The position numbers were made by a program, and so were the translations under genes. From NCBI RefSeq assembly GCF_016735695.1, contig NZ_JAERQD010000012.1, forward strand, positions 1 through 64,000: a stretch of 64,000 nt of DNA. Reading direction: 5' to 3'. Source of the DNA: Microvirga zambiensis WSM3693 (lineage in GTDB: Bacteria; Pseudomonadota; Alphaproteobacteria; Rhizobiales; Beijerinckiaceae). Of the stretch, positions 51,993 to 62,792 are shown piece by piece. How positions within the stretch are numbered: the first letter of the stretch is position 1; each line of letters starts with the position of its first letter. The notes below the pieces were generated by a model that did not search any database, was not told where the DNA came from, and saw only the letters and a list, made by a program, of their open reading frames with translations.

Positions 51993-52742
51993 ATGCCTCG
52001 CTACAAGCTTGTCGTCGAGTATGACGGCACGCCCTTCACCGGTTGGCAGCATCAGACCAACGGCCTCTCCGTGCAGCAGGCGGTGGAGGATGCCATCGCG
52101 CGCTTCACCGGCAGCGCCGTGCGGATCCATTGTGCCGGCCGCACCGATTCCGGCGTCCATGCCACCCATCAGGTCGTCCATGTGGACCTCGAGAAGGAAT
52201 GGCGGCCGGACACGGTGCGTGACGCCACCAACGCGCATCTCAAGCCGGCTCCGGTCGCGATCCTCTCGGCACGGATCGTGCCGGAGACCTTCAACGCCCG
52301 CATCTCGGCCTTGAAGCGCCACTACGTCTACCGGATCCTCAACCGCCGGGCACCGCCGACGCTGGACGCGAGCCGGGTCTGGCACGTGGCGTGGAAGCTC
52401 GACGCCGAGGTCATGCACGAGGCCGCGCAGATGCTGATCGGGCGGCACGACTTCACCACGTTCCGCGCTGCCGAATGCCAGGCGAACAGCCCGATCCGCA
52501 CCCTCGACCGGCTCGACGTGGAGCGGATCGGCGAGGAGATCCGCATCTATGCCTCCGCCCGCTCGTTCCTGCACCATCAGGTGCGCTCGATGACGGGGAC
52601 CCTGGAGCGCGCAGGCGCCGGGCGCTGGTCGGTGGAGGATGTTCGCGCGGCCCTGGACGCAAAGGACCGCAAGCGCTGCGGCCCGATGGCGCCGTCGACC
52701 GGGCTCTACCTGATCGGCGTGGATTATCCGGAACTAGCCTAG
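51993..52742 (+). CDS. truA: tRNA pseudouridine synthase A
   Basis: The protein of 249 residues has [18 protein letters not shown], the catalytic Asp in [29 protein letters not shown] and [15 protein letters not shown]. It makes pseudouridine at positions 38-40 of tRNAs. Its last nine bases overlap the convergent membrane gene. Confidence 0.96.
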   Translation: MPRYKLVVEYDGTPFTGWQHQTNGLSVQQAVEDAIARFTGSAVRIHCAGRTDSGVHATHQVVHVDLEKEWRPDTVRDATNAHLKPAPVAILSARIVPETFNARISALKRHYVYRILNRRAPPTLDASRVWHVAWKLDAEVMHEAAQMLIGRHDFTTFRAAECQANSPIRTLDRLDVERIGEEIRIYASARSFLHHQVRSMTGTLERAGAGRWSVEDVRAALDAKDRKRCGPMAPSTGLYLIGVDYPELA

Positions 52743-53324
52743 CAGGCTCCGCATCGCGCTCGCCACGGCCGCGTTGAGCACGATCCCGAGGACGACGATG
52801 CCCAGGGCCGGCAGGCTTGAGAGCCCCAGGGTCGCCTTGGTGGCGAACCATTGCATTCTCACGATGATGATCGCGAAGGCGAGGCTGAAGAGACTGGCGA
52901 GGCCCGGAGGCGCCCATCCGAGGAGCATGAGGATCGCCGGCACGGAGAGCACCAGCATGCCGATGACGGAGATCCAATTCGTCACGATGACGAAGGGGAC
53001 ATAGGCCGTCTCCAGCCGCAGCCAGCGCGCGATCCAGATCATCGCCACCGGCAGGGCAATGAAGCCCGCCACATGGCCGAGGGCGACGACCATATCGACC
53101 CATAGATTGTCGAGCAGCGCACGGTCGGGCTGGAGCAGGCCGAGGCGGAGGCGCTCGAAGGCGAGAGAAACCACATAGGCCGGAAGGGTCAGCCAGAGCG
53201 CCGTGAAGGAGCGCCAGAAGCCGTGCTCGCTCATGTCGAAGGATTTCAGGCCCTCCGACCTGCTGTTGAGCAGGTCGAGCGTTCCTCTGAACGAGCGGTT
53301 GACCTCATCAGCCGTGACGATCAT
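52734..53324 (-). CDS. polytopic membrane protein of unknown function
   Basis: This 196-residue protein has a soluble N-terminus ([35 protein letters not shown]) and then about five membrane helices ([54 protein letters not shown]). It resembles Yip1-like proteins. No motif indicates a function. Confidence 0.72.
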   Translation of the reverse strand: MIVTADEVNRSFRGTLDLLNSRSEGLKSFDMSEHGFWRSFTALWLTLPAYVVSLAFERLRLGLLQPDRALLDNLWVDMVVALGHVAGFIALPVAMIWIARWLRLETAYVPFVIVTNWISVIGMLVLSVPAILMLLGWAPPGLASLFSLAFAIIIVRMQWFATKATLGLSSLPALGIVVLGIVLNAAVASAMRSLLG

Positions 53325-53440
53325 GAGCGGCCCCTTCGTGGCAGGCGGTTGCCCACGAAAATGGACGGAAGCTTCAAAACGTTCCGGCTATTCTTCGACT
53401 TTAGTCTAAATAGTCAAGGTCTTCGCTCGTCCTCAAAGGC

Positions 53441-53577
53441 TGGCTCATAAGGGGTTTTTGCCCCTAAGCCCTCATCCTGAGGGCCGCCGCAGGCGGCGTC
53501 TCGAAGGACGAGGGCGCCTCCAGTGCGCTCTGGATCCTCCTTCGAGACGCCCGCTCCGCAGGCTCCTCAGGATGAGG
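53441..53577. repeat. dispersed long palindromic repeat, family B
   Basis: This is the second copy of the element at 23645-23773, with the same leading ggggtttttgcccc and outer catcctgagg / cctcaggatg arms. It has a slightly longer inner arm (gccgccgcaggcggc). Confidence 0.85.
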
Positions 53578-53601
53578 TCGAGAGATTGATGAGCAAGACT
53601 T

Positions 53602-54759
53602 TCAGGCGGCGAAATAGGCGTCGAGCACCTTGCGGTAAATCACTGCCAGACGGTCGAGATCCGCGACTGCCACGCGCTCGTCGATCTGGTGCATGGTCTG
53701 GCCGACGAGGCCGAACTCGACAACCGGGCAGTCCTTCACAATGAAGCGAGCGTCCGAGGTGCCACCCGTCGTCGAGAGTTTCGGCTTCGAGCCGGTCTCG
53801 GCTTCGATGGCATCGGCGATGAAGCTCACGAAGGCATTCGGCGGCGTGAGGAAGGCGACCGCATTGGTCGGCTCGACCTTCAGGGTGTAGCGCACTTTGT
53901 TGCCGGCGGCGTCCCTCAGCCGGCGCTCGATCTCCGCCTCCAGGCTGTGCGGCGTCCAGAGGTCGTTGAAGCGGACATTGAAGGTCGCCTTCGCCTCCGC
54001 CGGGATCACATTGGCCGCCGGATTGCCCACATCGACCGTGGTCACTTCCAGGTTGGAGGCGTCGAAATGATCCGTCCCCCGGTCGAGCGGCTCCCGCAGG
54101 AGCCCGTCGAGCAGACGCATCATGCCCGGGATCGGATTGTCCGCGAGATGCGGATAGGCCACGTGCCCCTGCTTGCCTTCGACGACGATCCGGCCCGTGA
54201 GCGACCCGCGCCGCCCGATCTTGATCATGTCGCCGAGCTGGTTCGGGTTCGTCGGCTCGCCGAGGATGCAATGGTCGAAGCGCTCGCCCCGGCCCTTCGC
54301 CCATTCGAGCAGCTTGACCGTGCCGTTGACGGCCGGCCCCTCCTCGTCCCCCGTGATCAGGAAGCCGATGGAGCCCTTGAAGTCCGGATTGTCGCGGATG
54401 AAATCGAGCGCGCCTGCCATCATGCAGGCGATGCCGCCCTTCATGTCGACCGCGCCGCGCCCATAAAGCTCGCCGCCATGGATCTCACCGCCGAACGGAT
54501 CGTATTGCCACCGGCTCACATCGCCCGGCGGCACCACATCCGTATGCCCGGCGAAGAGCAGATACGGCTTGCCCGAGCCGTAGCGGGCATAGAGGTTCTC
54601 CACATCCGGCGTGCCGGGTTCGGAGAAGACCGGGCGATGGACCTCGAACCCCGCTTCCTTCAGCACCCTCTCGATGAAGGCGAGCGCCCCGCCCTCCTCC
54701 GGCGTCACGGAGGGGCAGCGCAGGAGGGATTGGGCGAGAGCGAGGGGGGAAGTGTCCAT
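53602..54759 (-). CDS. dapE: succinyl-diaminopimelate desuccinylase
   Basis: The protein of 385 residues has the M20 metallopeptidase motifs [29 protein letters not shown] and [13 protein letters not shown], and the late [11 protein letters not shown] and [11 protein letters not shown]. It frees LL-diaminopimelate for lysine and cell-wall synthesis. ATG 54759 lies 4 bases after the dapD stop, so the two form an operon. Confidence 0.95.
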   Translation of the reverse strand: MDTSPLALAQSLLRCPSVTPEEGGALAFIERVLKEAGFEVHRPVFSEPGTPDVENLYARYGSGKPYLLFAGHTDVVPPGDVSRWQYDPFGGEIHGGELYGRGAVDMKGGIACMMAGALDFIRDNPDFKGSIGFLITGDEEGPAVNGTVKLLEWAKGRGERFDHCILGEPTNPNQLGDMIKIGRRGSLTGRIVVEGKQGHVAYPHLADNPIPGMMRLLDGLLREPLDRGTDHFDASNLEVTTVDVGNPAANVIPAEAKATFNVRFNDLWTPHSLEAEIERRLRDAAGNKVRYTLKVEPTNAVAFLTPPNAFVSFIADAIEAETGSKPKLSTTGGTSDARFIVKDCPVVEFGLVGQTMHQIDERVAVADLDRLAVIYRKVLDAYFAA

Positions 54760-54763
54760 CGGA

Positions 54764-55600
<837 letters not shown>

Positions 55601-55695
55601 CTGCAACTCGAAGCAAGAATGGTGATGCGGCCTGATTAGCAACGGCGCTCCGGCCTGTCACGTCATCATCTGCCTTTGACCCAATATGCCCCTCA

Positions 55696-55785
55696 CGTCA
55701 TGGCCGGACTTGTTCCGGCCACCCACGTCTTTGCAGCGCTATTGTTCTCAAGACGTGGGTCCCCGGAACAAGTCCGGGGATGACG
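55696..55785. repeat. dispersed repeat, family C
   Basis: cgtcatggccggacttgttc and ggaacaagtccggggatgacg enclose two opposed acccacgtctt / aagacgtgggt blocks. Confidence 0.82.
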
Positions 55786-55812
55786 GCGAGGGTGATGATG
55801 GAGGTGGTCGCC

Positions 55813-56418
55813 TCAGAACGATGTGCGCTGGCGGATCGCGGCGGAGAGCGTGCCCTCGTCGAGATAATCGAGCTCGCCGCCAACGGGCACGCCGTGGGCG
55901 AGCTTCGTCACCTTGATGGGCAGATGGGCGAGAAGCTCGGTGATGTAATGGGCGGTGGTCTGCCCGTCGACGGTGGCGTTCAGCGCCAGGATCGCTTCCG
56001 CGACAACAGGCTCGGAAGCGCGGGCGACGAGGCTGTCAAGGTTCAGGTGCTCGGGCCGCACGCCGTCGAGCGGCGAGAGCACGCCGCCGAGCACGTGATA
56101 TTTCGCGTTGACCGCGCCCGAGCGCTCCAGCGCCCAGAGGTCCGACACGTCCTCGACCACCACGAGGATCGACGGATCGCGCTTGGCATCCCGGCAGATC
56201 GTGCAGGGATCGGACGTATCGACATTGCCGCAGGACGAGCACACGACGATGCGCTCGTTAGCGATGCGCATGGCATCGCTCAACGGGTTGAGCAGCGTCT
56301 CGCGCTTCTTGATGAGATGCAACGCCGCGCGCCGCGCCGAGCGTGGGCCCAAGCCCGGCAGGCGGGCGAGAAGCTGGATCAGGCGCTCGATCTCGGGGCC
56401 GGCAACGTGCTGGGCCAT
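55813..56418 (-). CDS. recR: recombination protein RecR
   Basis: The protein of 201 residues has a helix-hairpin-helix ([19 protein letters not shown]), a Cys4 zinc site ([16 protein letters not shown]) and a Toprim domain ([18 protein letters not shown]). It acts with RecO in loading RecA at gaps. It follows ebfC and dnaX on the same strand, the widely conserved order. Confidence 0.96.
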   Translation of the reverse strand: MAQHVAGPEIERLIQLLARLPGLGPRSARRAALHLIKKRETLLNPLSDAMRIANERIVVCSSCGNVDTSDPCTICRDAKRDPSILVVVEDVSDLWALERSGAVNAKYHVLGGVLSPLDGVRPEHLNLDSLVARASEPVVAEAILALNATVDGQTTAHYITELLAHLPIKVTKLAHGVPVGGELDYLDEGTLSAAIRQRTSF

Positions 56419-56436
56419 TCAAGTTCTCATTTTATC

Positions 56437-56482
56437 GCATCGCTTCATGCGAAGAACCGGTATCCACTTCTTCGCGCGATGC
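56437..56482. repeat. dispersed palindromic repeat, family A (short copy)
   Basis: gcatcgcttcatgcgaagaa and cttcttcgcgcgatgc flank a ggtatccac core between ebfC and recR. Confidence 0.6.
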
Positions 56483-56803
56483 TCAGAACAGCTTCAGGCC
56501 CGGAGGCAGGGGCAGGCCCTTGGTGATGCTTTCCATGCGCTCCTGAGCGGCGCGCTCGGCCTTGCCCTTGGCGTCGTTCATGGCGGCGACGATGAGATCC
56601 TCGAGGATCTCCTTCTCGTCGGGATTCATGAGCGAGGGGTCGATGTTGATCGACTTGAGGCTGCCCTTGCCGGTCACCTTCACGGTCACCACACCGCCGC
56701 CGGACGAACCGTCGACTTCGAGAGTGTCGAGCTCGGCCTGGGCGTCCTGCAGCTTCTGCTGCATCGCCTGAGCCTGCTTCATCAGTCCCATGATGTCCTT
56801 CAT
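56483..56803 (-). CDS. YbaB/EbfC nucleoid-associated protein
   Basis: The protein of 106 residues opens IMGLMKQAQAMQQKLQDAQA and contains VTVKVTGKGSLKSINIDPSL and EDLIVAAMNDAKGKAE. This is the dimeric DNA-binding fold encoded between dnaX and recR in most bacteria. Confidence 0.94.
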   Translation of the reverse strand: MKDIMGLMKQAQAMQQKLQDAQAELDTLEVDGSSGGGVVTVKVTGKGSLKSINIDPSLMNPDEKEILEDLIVAAMNDAKGKAERAAQERMESITKGLPLPPGLKLF

Positions 56804-56818
56804 GACCGTATCCTTGAA

Positions 56819-58636
56819 TTAAAACAGATCGTCGTCTTCCTCGGCCTCGTGCGCAGCGAGCGCATCCTCTTCGCCGAGGATCTCGGTTTCCGCGTCCTCG
56901 CCGGCCTTCGCGCGCTCGATCACGTTGACGATCTGCGCGCCGGGAAATTTCGAAAGCACCGCCTGCACGAGGGGATGGTTGGCAGCCCCCTCCCTGCGCT
57001 CGCGTTCGGCCGCGACCGCCTTTTCGTGCAGGGTCTGCTGCCCCTCCTGCGTGGAGAGCGCCACCATCCAGCGCTCGCCGGTCCATTGCTGGAGCGCGCG
57101 GGTGAGGTCGTTGGCGATGGTGCGGCTGCCGCCTTCGATGAGGCTGAGCTCGATCCGGCCTTCCTCGAAACGGACGAGGCGCACCTCCCGTTCGAGCTGG
57201 GCCTTCAGCACGATCTCGCGCTTCTCGCCGGCGAGCGCCACCACATCCTCGAAGCGGCGAAGCCGCATGGTCGGCTCGGGCTGCGCGGCCTGAGGGCGTG
57301 GCTGCGGATGCGGTTGCGAGGTCGCAAGTGCCATATTGCCGGAGGTCGCAGGACCGGAGGGTCGCGGCGCCGGCGCGGAAGGACCACCGGATGGCACCGG
57401 AGCGCCGTCCTTCAACGCGCGCAGGGCCTCGTCCGGCGTCGGCAGGTCGGCCGCATAGGCGAGACGCACGATCACCATTTCCGCCGCTGCGATCGGGCGG
57501 TTGGACGATTGGACCTCGGGGATGCCCTTCAGAAGGATCTGCCAGGCGCGGGACAGGGTGCGCACGGAAAGCTTTTGCGCGTAATCGGTGCCGCGGGTGC
57601 GCTCGATCTCGGAGAGAGCAGGATCCCGCGCCGCCTCGGGGATCAGCTTGAGGCGGGTGACGATATGCGAGAAAGCGGCGAGATCGGACAGGATCACGGC
57701 CGGATCGGCGCCGGCATCGTACTGCGCGCGCAAGCTCGCGAAGGCTGCCGGCACGTCGCCGCGCATCACCGTCTCGAACAGGTCGATCACCTGGGTGCGG
57801 TCGGCGAGGCCGAGCATGTCGCGCACGGTGTCGGGGGTCACGAGGCCGGCGCCATGGGCGATGGCCTGGTCCATGAGCGAGAGCGAATCGCGCGCCGAGC
57901 CTTCCGCCGCGCGGGCGATGGCGGCGAGCGCCTCCGGCTCGGCCTGCACGCCTTCAGCCTGGCAGATGCGGCCGAGATGGGCGACGAGCTTGTCGGCCTC
58001 GATGCGGCGCAGGTCGAAGCGCTGGCAGCGCGACAGGATCGTGACCGGAACTTTTCGGATCTCGGTGGTGGCGAAGATGAACTTCGCGTGCGGCGGCGGC
58101 TCCTCCAGCGTCTTCAGGAAGGCGTTGAACGCCTTCTCCGAGAGCATGTGGACCTCGTCGATGATGTAGACCTTGTAGCGGGCCGACACGGGAGAATAGC
58201 GGATACCGTCGATGATCTGGCGGACGTCGTCGATACCCGTATGGGAGGCGGCGTCCATCTCGAGCACGTCCACGTGCCGCGATTCCATGATCGCCTCGCA
58301 ATGGACTCCGAGCTCGGGCATGTGGATGGTCGGCTTACCCGAGCCGTCGGCCTTCTGGTAGTTCAGGCCGCGGGCGAGAATGCGGGCCGTCGTGGTCTTG
58401 CCGACGCCGCGGACGCCGGTGAGCATCCAGGCCTGCGGAATGCGGCCGGTCTCGAAGGCGTTCGAGAGGGTGCGCACCATCGCCTCCTGACCGATCAGAT
58501 CGTCGAAGGTTCTGGGGCGGTATTTTCGGGCAAGGACGCGGTAGGGAGAGGCCGGCGCCGTTGATGCCGGCGCGGCGGGGAAGCCCGGCAGGGCCGGCTC
58601 GTCGTTCAGGGGCGTGCCGGCTGTGGTATCGTCCAT
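56819..58636 (-). CDS. dnaX: DNA polymerase III subunit gamma/tau
   Basis: The protein of 605 residues is a clamp-loader ATPase: RKYRPRTFDDLIGQEAMVRT, Walker A TGVRGVGKTTTARILARG, the DEAD-like box VYIIDEVHMLSEKAFNAFLK and a sensor region KVPVTILSRCQRFDLRRIE. The usual zinc-binding Cys cluster between Walker A and EMDAASHTG is nearly absent; only one Cys remains (ELGVHCEAI). The C-terminal tau-like region is Pro-rich around 405-450. ATG 58636 is chosen over TTG 58645. Confidence 0.95.
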   Translation of the reverse strand: MDDTTAGTPLNDEPALPGFPAAPASTAPASPYRVLARKYRPRTFDDLIGQEAMVRTLSNAFETGRIPQAWMLTGVRGVGKTTTARILARGLNYQKADGSGKPTIHMPELGVHCEAIMESRHVDVLEMDAASHTGIDDVRQIIDGIRYSPVSARYKVYIIDEVHMLSEKAFNAFLKTLEEPPPHAKFIFATTEIRKVPVTILSRCQRFDLRRIEADKLVAHLGRICQAEGVQAEPEALAAIARAAEGSARDSLSLMDQAIAHGAGLVTPDTVRDMLGLADRTQVIDLFETVMRGDVPAAFASLRAQYDAGADPAVILSDLAAFSHIVTRLKLIPEAARDPALSEIERTRGTDYAQKLSVRTLSRAWQILLKGIPEVQSSNRPIAAAEMVIVRLAYAADLPTPDEALRALKDGAPVPSGGPSAPAPRPSGPATSGNMALATSQPHPQPRPQAAQPEPTMRLRRFEDVVALAGEKREIVLKAQLEREVRLVRFEEGRIELSLIEGGSRTIANDLTRALQQWTGERWMVALSTQEGQQTLHEKAVAAERERREGAANHPLVQAVLSKFPGAQIVNVIERAKAGEDAETEILGEEDALAAHEAEEDDDLF

Positions 58637-58666
58637 CGACTGCAAGGCTTTGGAGAAACTTTTTTA

Positions 58667-58766
58667 GGTGGGAGGCTGGACGAAGACCCGTTCGGTCTCG
58701 TTAGGGCTGCTTCCTTCCGGACCTGACCCGGTTGGCGAGTGAGACGTCCCTCGCCAACCTCCCACC
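58667..58766 (-). ncRNA. ffs: signal recognition particle RNA (4.5S type)
   Basis: The reverse strand holds the universal SRP RNA apical loop GGTCAGGTCCGGAAGGAAGC and AGCC. It is enclosed by long pairing arms that end in GGTGGGAGG and CCTCCCACC. About 100 bases is right for a small bacterial SRP RNA. It lies directly upstream of dnaX on the same strand. Confidence 0.92.
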
Positions 58767-58848
58767 GGCTATATGGGCGGTTCGGGCGGGAAACGCAAGT
58801 TGGAAACGAGACGGCTCGATGGTCATCCCCGCTCTCCACTGCCCGCCG

Positions 58849-58948
58849 TGTCATTCCCGGCCGGAGCGCAGCGAAGGGGAAGGGAATCCATCAGCGAAGC
58901 GCTTGATCGTGGATCCCCTTCCCTCGCCTTCGGCTCGCCGGGGATGAC
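58849..58948. repeat. dispersed repeat, family D
   Basis: gtcattcccggccggagcgc, then gaaggggaagggaatcca and ggggatgacatt at the right. It forms inner and outer inverted repeats. Similar copies are at 61296 and 63585. Confidence 0.78.
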
Positions 58949-58997
58949 ATTCGAGGTTCGGGCTGACATTGCGCCGCAGGCTCGGTTACATAGCACC

Positions 58998-59408
58998 ATG
59001 ACATTCCAGCTCGATTCCCGCCTCGAAGCCGACACGATCCCCGTCGGCGACCTCGCCCTCTCATCCGTCCTGCTTCTGAACGACGCACGCTTTCCCTGGT
59101 TCGTGCTGGTGCCGCGCGTCGAGGGGGTGAGCGAGATCACCGATCTGTCGGAGGAGCATTCGGCCCAGCTGATGCAGGAGATCCGCATCGCCACCAAAGT
59201 GATGCTGGAGCTCTCGAAGCCCGACAAGGTGAATGTGGGGGCGCTGGGCAACATCGTGACGCAGCTTCATGTCCACGTGATCGGCCGCTTCCGCTCCGAT
59301 CCGGCCTGGCCCGGTCCCGTCTGGGGCTTTGGTGCCCGGACGCCCTATCCCGACCATGCGGCGAGCTCCCTGATCGAGCGCGCTGCCGCCCTCTTCGCAT
59401 CGGCCTGA
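58998..59408 (+). CDS. HIT-domain nucleotide hydrolase-like protein
   Basis: The protein of 136 residues has the histidine-triad-like core VTQLHVHVIGRF and a preceding KVNVGALGN. HIT proteins cleave nucleotide conjugates. The third His of the triad is replaced (HVHVI rather than HxHxH), as in a common alphaproteobacterial subgroup, so activity is not certain. It lies 4 bases before nudC. Confidence 0.85.
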   Translation: MTFQLDSRLEADTIPVGDLALSSVLLLNDARFPWFVLVPRVEGVSEITDLSEEHSAQLMQEIRIATKVMLELSKPDKVNVGALGNIVTQLHVHVIGRFRSDPAWPGPVWGFGARTPYPDHAASSLIERAAALFASA

Positions 59409-59412
59409 CCCC

Positions 59413-60315
59413 ATGAACCGACCCATCGCCTATATCTCGAACCCGCTCGTGCGCCACAGCGCCGAGCGGGACCCGGAGGCCCTCGCCAAGGCGGCGCAGG
59501 ATCCCCGCACCGCCATGATCGTCCTCGCCGGCGACGTGCCGATCCTGCGGGCCGGCGAGCCTGGAACGAGCCTGCATCCCGCCTCCTTCCTGAGCCGTTT
59601 CCCGGATCATCGCGAGCAGGTTTTCCTCGGGACCCTGGGAGAGCGCCCAGTCGTGGCGACCCTGGCAGCCGCCGAGGCCGCGGAGCAGTTCCAGGACGAT
59701 CCGGCTTTCGCCGTCGTCGACCTGCGCTCGATCGCGGTACGCGGCCTCGTGCCGGCGGATGAGCTGGGGATGCTCGCCATGGCAAAATCGCTGCTCGACT
59801 GGCACCGGCGCCACCGCTTCTGCGCCAATTGCGGCGCGCCCACCACGCTGGCGCAGGCCGGGTTCCGGCGCGACTGCGCGTCCTGCGGCGCCCAGCATTT
59901 CCCGCGCACCGACCCGGTGGTGATCATGCTGATCACCCGCGGCGACAAGTGCCTGATGGGCCGCCAGCCGCGATTCGCGGAAAAGATGTATTCCTGCCTC
60001 GCGGGTTTCCTGGAGCCGGGCGAGACCATCGAGGATGCGGTGCGCCGCGAGACCTTCGAGGAGGCCGGCATCCGGGTCGGCGCGGTGCGCTACATGACCT
60101 CGCAGCCCTGGCCGTTTCCCTCGAACATCATGATCGGCTGCATCGGCGAGGCGCTGACCGACGAGATCACCTTCGACGGCGAGGAGCTGGAGGACGCCCG
60201 CTGGTTCACGAAGGAGGATCTCCGGCAGATGCTGGCGGGCACCCACGCGCATTTCAACTCCCCCGCCCCGATCGCCATCGCGAACCACCTCGTCCGGGAG
60301 TGGGTGAGGGAATAA
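59413..60315 (+). CDS. nudC: NADH pyrophosphatase NudC (NAD-cap decapping type)
   Basis: The protein of 300 residues has a zinc ribbon (FCANCGAPT and CASCGAQHFPRTDP), the Nudix box (GFLEPGETIEDAVRRETFEE then AG) and the NudC-specific SQPWPFPSNIM. It hydrolyses NADH and removes NAD caps from RNA. It is coupled with the HIT gene. Confidence 0.95.
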   Translation: MNRPIAYISNPLVRHSAERDPEALAKAAQDPRTAMIVLAGDVPILRAGEPGTSLHPASFLSRFPDHREQVFLGTLGERPVVATLAAAEAAEQFQDDPAFAVVDLRSIAVRGLVPADELGMLAMAKSLLDWHRRHRFCANCGAPTTLAQAGFRRDCASCGAQHFPRTDPVVIMLITRGDKCLMGRQPRFAEKMYSCLAGFLEPGETIEDAVRRETFEEAGIRVGAVRYMTSQPWPFPSNIMIGCIGEALTDEITFDGEELEDARWFTKEDLRQMLAGTHAHFNSPAPIAIANHLVREWVRE

Positions 60316-60394
60316 GCGTCTGAGAAGCGTCATTTCGGACGAGCGAAGCGAGATCCGGGATTGCGAGACGAGGATGGCGCGTGAACCTCGACGT

Positions 60395-60740
60395 TGTCAT
60401 CCCCGCGGCGGCGGGGATCCAGACCCACGCCGTCTCAGGTCGAGACGATCCGCGTCGTTCTGCAGCGTCAGCGGCTATGGATCCCGGATCTCCGCTCCGC
60501 TTCGTCCGGGATGACAGCGCGTCACTCGTCCCGGGATGATGTTTCCCTCCCGCGTCATCCCGCCCTCCGCCGTCATCCCCGGGCTTGTCCCGGGGACCCA
60601 CGTCTTCGAGACCGGAATCCTCGCCCTCCCATGTCGTCACCTCCCCGGACTTGTTCCGGGGATCAGTGCCGGTGACCTCGATGCGGTGAGGCGCCGCGCC
60701 TCCCAAGACGTGGGTGGCCGCAACAAGTGCGGCCATGACG
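60395..60740. repeat. cluster of family C repeat fragments
   Basis: Several copies or fragments follow one another: gtcatccccgcggcggcggg, gtcatccccgggcttgtccc, acccacgtctt and gacttgttccggggatcagt. The cluster ends in acgtgggtggccgcaacaag. It looks like nested insertion or recombination of the same short element. Confidence 0.75.
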
Positions 60741-61128
60741 GTAGAGGGTGCGACCGGCCGAGGAGCTCAACACTGCTTGTCAAAGCGCCAGCACCTTCAG
60801 GCCCGCAGCTTGCGCTGCGGGCCGTCAAGGTCGAGGGAGGCGTGACGGGCAGCCCGGCTCGCTTTTGTGTGTGAAATGCTCAGAGCCGGATTGCTCGTCG
60901 CACACGGTTTGTTTCAGCGGACCCGGATCAAGCCCGGATCGGCCACCCGCGATCACCGGCTTGCGAGGCCTGCGGCGGGACCGCTCTCCGCCCCGTTCTT
61001 GCGACGCCTCGCGAGCGCGCCCCTCGGCGGGCGGGCGAGGATGGCGAATGATATAGCCGAGCTTCGCATTTCTGTCAAGAACAAAGAAAGAACATAACGT
61101 TGCCCTCATCCCCATCCCCGCCCCTCGC
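60741..61128. other. gene-free GC-rich stretch of unknown role
   Basis: There are no credible genes. A perfect hairpin, gcccgcagc-ttgc-gctgcgggc, lies at about 60803. The right end drops to A/T-rich sequence near 61065-61100. A leftward open frame (60825-61115) is very Arg/Gly/Pro-rich without a family. A structured RNA is possible but I cannot assign one. Confidence 0.35.
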
Positions 61129-61219
61129 CGTCATGGCCGCACTTGGTGCGGCCACCCACGTCTTCAAGAACCGCGACGCTGCCAAGACGTGGATACCCGC
61201 GACAAGCGCGGGCATGACG
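61129..61219. repeat. dispersed repeat, family C
   Basis: gtcatggccgcacttggtgc and gcgacaagcgcgggcatgac surround opposed acccacgtctt / aagacgtgg blocks. Confidence 0.78.
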
Positions 61220-61295
61220 CGGTGGGTATCACGACGGCGGAGGATGGGATGACAGCAGAGGGTCGCATGACGGAGAGGGTGCCGTGAGGGGCGGT

Positions 61296-61400
61296 GTCAT
61301 TCCCGGCCGAAGATGGCGCAGCCATCGCAGGGGAAGGGAATCCATAGCGCTGCGCCTGTTCGTGGATCCCCTTCCCGGCCACCGGCCGCCGGGGATCACA
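61296..61400. repeat. dispersed repeat, family D
   Basis: gtcattcccggccgaagatg, agggaatccata and ttcgtggatccccttccc form the same nested inverted repeats as at 58849. Confidence 0.78.
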
Positions 61401-61416
61401 CGCGGCGAACTCAACC

Positions 61417-61941
61417 CTATGCCGTCAGGTCGAACCGATAGGCGATCTCCACCACGCTCTGGCCGCGCAGGTCGAATGTCTGTTCAGGTCCCGGCGTGCC
61501 GCCGAGCCTTTCGTAGAAGCGGCGGGCCGAATCGTTGTCCTTCAGCACCCACAGTCCGACGGCGCGAAAGCCTTGCTGGTCAAGATGATCGAAGACGCCT
61601 TGCATCAGTCTGCGGCCGACGCCCTGCCGCTTGACTTTATCGAGGAGATAGATCGCGAAAATCTCGGCCTCGGCACCCAGATGATCGGCGTTCTCGCCCC
61701 GGATCGGCCCGCCACGGGCGAAGCCGACGATCTCGCCGCCAGTTTCGGCGACGAGCGTCTTGGCCTGCGGATCCGGCCGGGCGAAAATGCCCTGCCACAT
61801 CCGCCTGCGCTCCTCGACCGAAAGGCCGGCGAGCGCCTCTGGACTGAGAAAATCCTTGTAGGATTCGCGCCAGCCCTGGACATGGACCCGGGCGATGCCC
61901 TCGACATCCGCCTCGACCGCCTCACGGACGAGGATCGTCAC
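61417..61941 (-). CDS. GNAT-family N-acetyltransferase
   Basis: The protein of 174 residues has a GNAT N-terminus (LVREAVEADVEGIARVHVQG), a core EIFAIYLLDKVKRQGVGRRL and VLKDNDSARRFYERLGG. The start is GTG 61941, overlapping the pheA stop by four bases, so it is translationally coupled. The substrate is unknown. Confidence 0.87.
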   Translation of the reverse strand: MTILVREAVEADVEGIARVHVQGWRESYKDFLSPEALAGLSVEERRRMWQGIFARPDPQAKTLVAETGGEIVGFARGGPIRGENADHLGAEAEIFAIYLLDKVKRQGVGRRLMQGVFDHLDQQGFRAVGLWVLKDNDSARRFYERLGGTPGPEQTFDLRGQSVVEIAYRFDLTA

Positions 61942-62792
61942 TCGGCGGCTTCCCTGACCTTTTCCCGGAACGGATCGGCCTCGTAGACTCCGAGAATACG
62001 CAACTCGCGCGAGAAGAACTCGAGCTCCTCCAGCGCTCGCCGCAGACCCGGATCCTCCGGATGCCCGTCGACCTCGGCATAGAACTGCGTGGCGGTGAAG
62101 TCGCCCTCCAGCATGTAGCTTTCGAGCTTGGTCATGTTGACGCCGTTGGTGGCGAAACCGCCGAGCGCCTTGTAGAGCGCTGCCGGCAGGTTGCGGACGC
62201 GGAAGACGAAGGAGGTCACGAGAGGCCCCTGCCCGGCCGGCGCCCAATGGGGCGTCTTCGACAGGATGACGAAGCGGGTGGTGTTGTGGGCCTCGTCCTC
62301 CACATCCTCGGCCAGGATCTTCAGGCCGTAGATGTCGGCCGCCATGCGCGGCGAGAGGGATGCCCGGGTCGGATCCTTCCACTCCGACACCTCGCGCGCG
62401 GAGCCGGCGGTGTCGCCGGCCACGTGGGCTTTGAGCCCGAGCTTGCGGATGATCTTGCGGCACTGGCCGAGCGCATGGACGTGGCTGTAGACGTCCTTGA
62501 CGGTGCCGAGATTGGCCTCGGGGATGGCCATCAGATGAAAATGGATCGGCAGGAAATGCTCGCCGACGATGTGAAGCCCCGAGGTCGGCAGCAGGTGGTG
62601 GATGTCGGCGACGCGGCCCGCGATGGAATTCTCGATCGGGATCATGGCGAGGCCCGCCGGGCCTTCGTTCACGGCGGCGAAGGCGTCCTCGAAGGTCGGA
62701 CAGGGCAAGACTTCCCAGTCAGGACGCGCCTCAGAGCAGGCCGTGTGCGAATTGGCGCCGAGCTCGCCTTGGAACGAAATGATCTTGCTCAT
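61938..62792 (-). CDS. pheA: prephenate dehydratase
   Basis: The protein of 284 residues is a stand-alone dehydratase: [37 protein letters not shown] and the catalytic NTTRFVILS. An ACT regulatory domain follows ([30 protein letters not shown]). It converts prephenate to phenylpyruvate for phenylalanine synthesis. No chorismate mutase domain is fused. It overlaps kdsB by four bases. Confidence 0.95.
   Translation of the reverse strand: MSKIISFQGELGANSHTACSEARPDWEVLPCPTFEDAFAAVNEGPAGLAMIPIENSIAGRVADIHHLLPTSGLHIVGEHFLPIHFHLMAIPEANLGTVKDVYSHVHALGQCRKIIRKLGLKAHVAGDTAGSAREVSEWKDPTRASLSPRMAADIYGLKILAEDVEDEAHNTTRFVILSKTPHWAPAGQGPLVTSFVFRVRNLPAALYKALGGFATNGVNMTKLESYMLEGDFTATQFYAEVDGHPEDPGLRRALEELEFFSRELRILGVYEADPFREKVREAAE

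Noticed and set aside
56108-58564. 818-codon open frame opposite dnaX, ebfC and recR
   Set aside because: It is low-complexity and His/Asp/Arg-rich, and lies antisense to three conserved genes on the other strand.
60825-61115. 96-codon leftward frame in the gene-free block
   Set aside because: Arg/Gly/Pro-rich, no ribosome binding site, and it crosses hairpin sequence. Kept only as an unexplained region.
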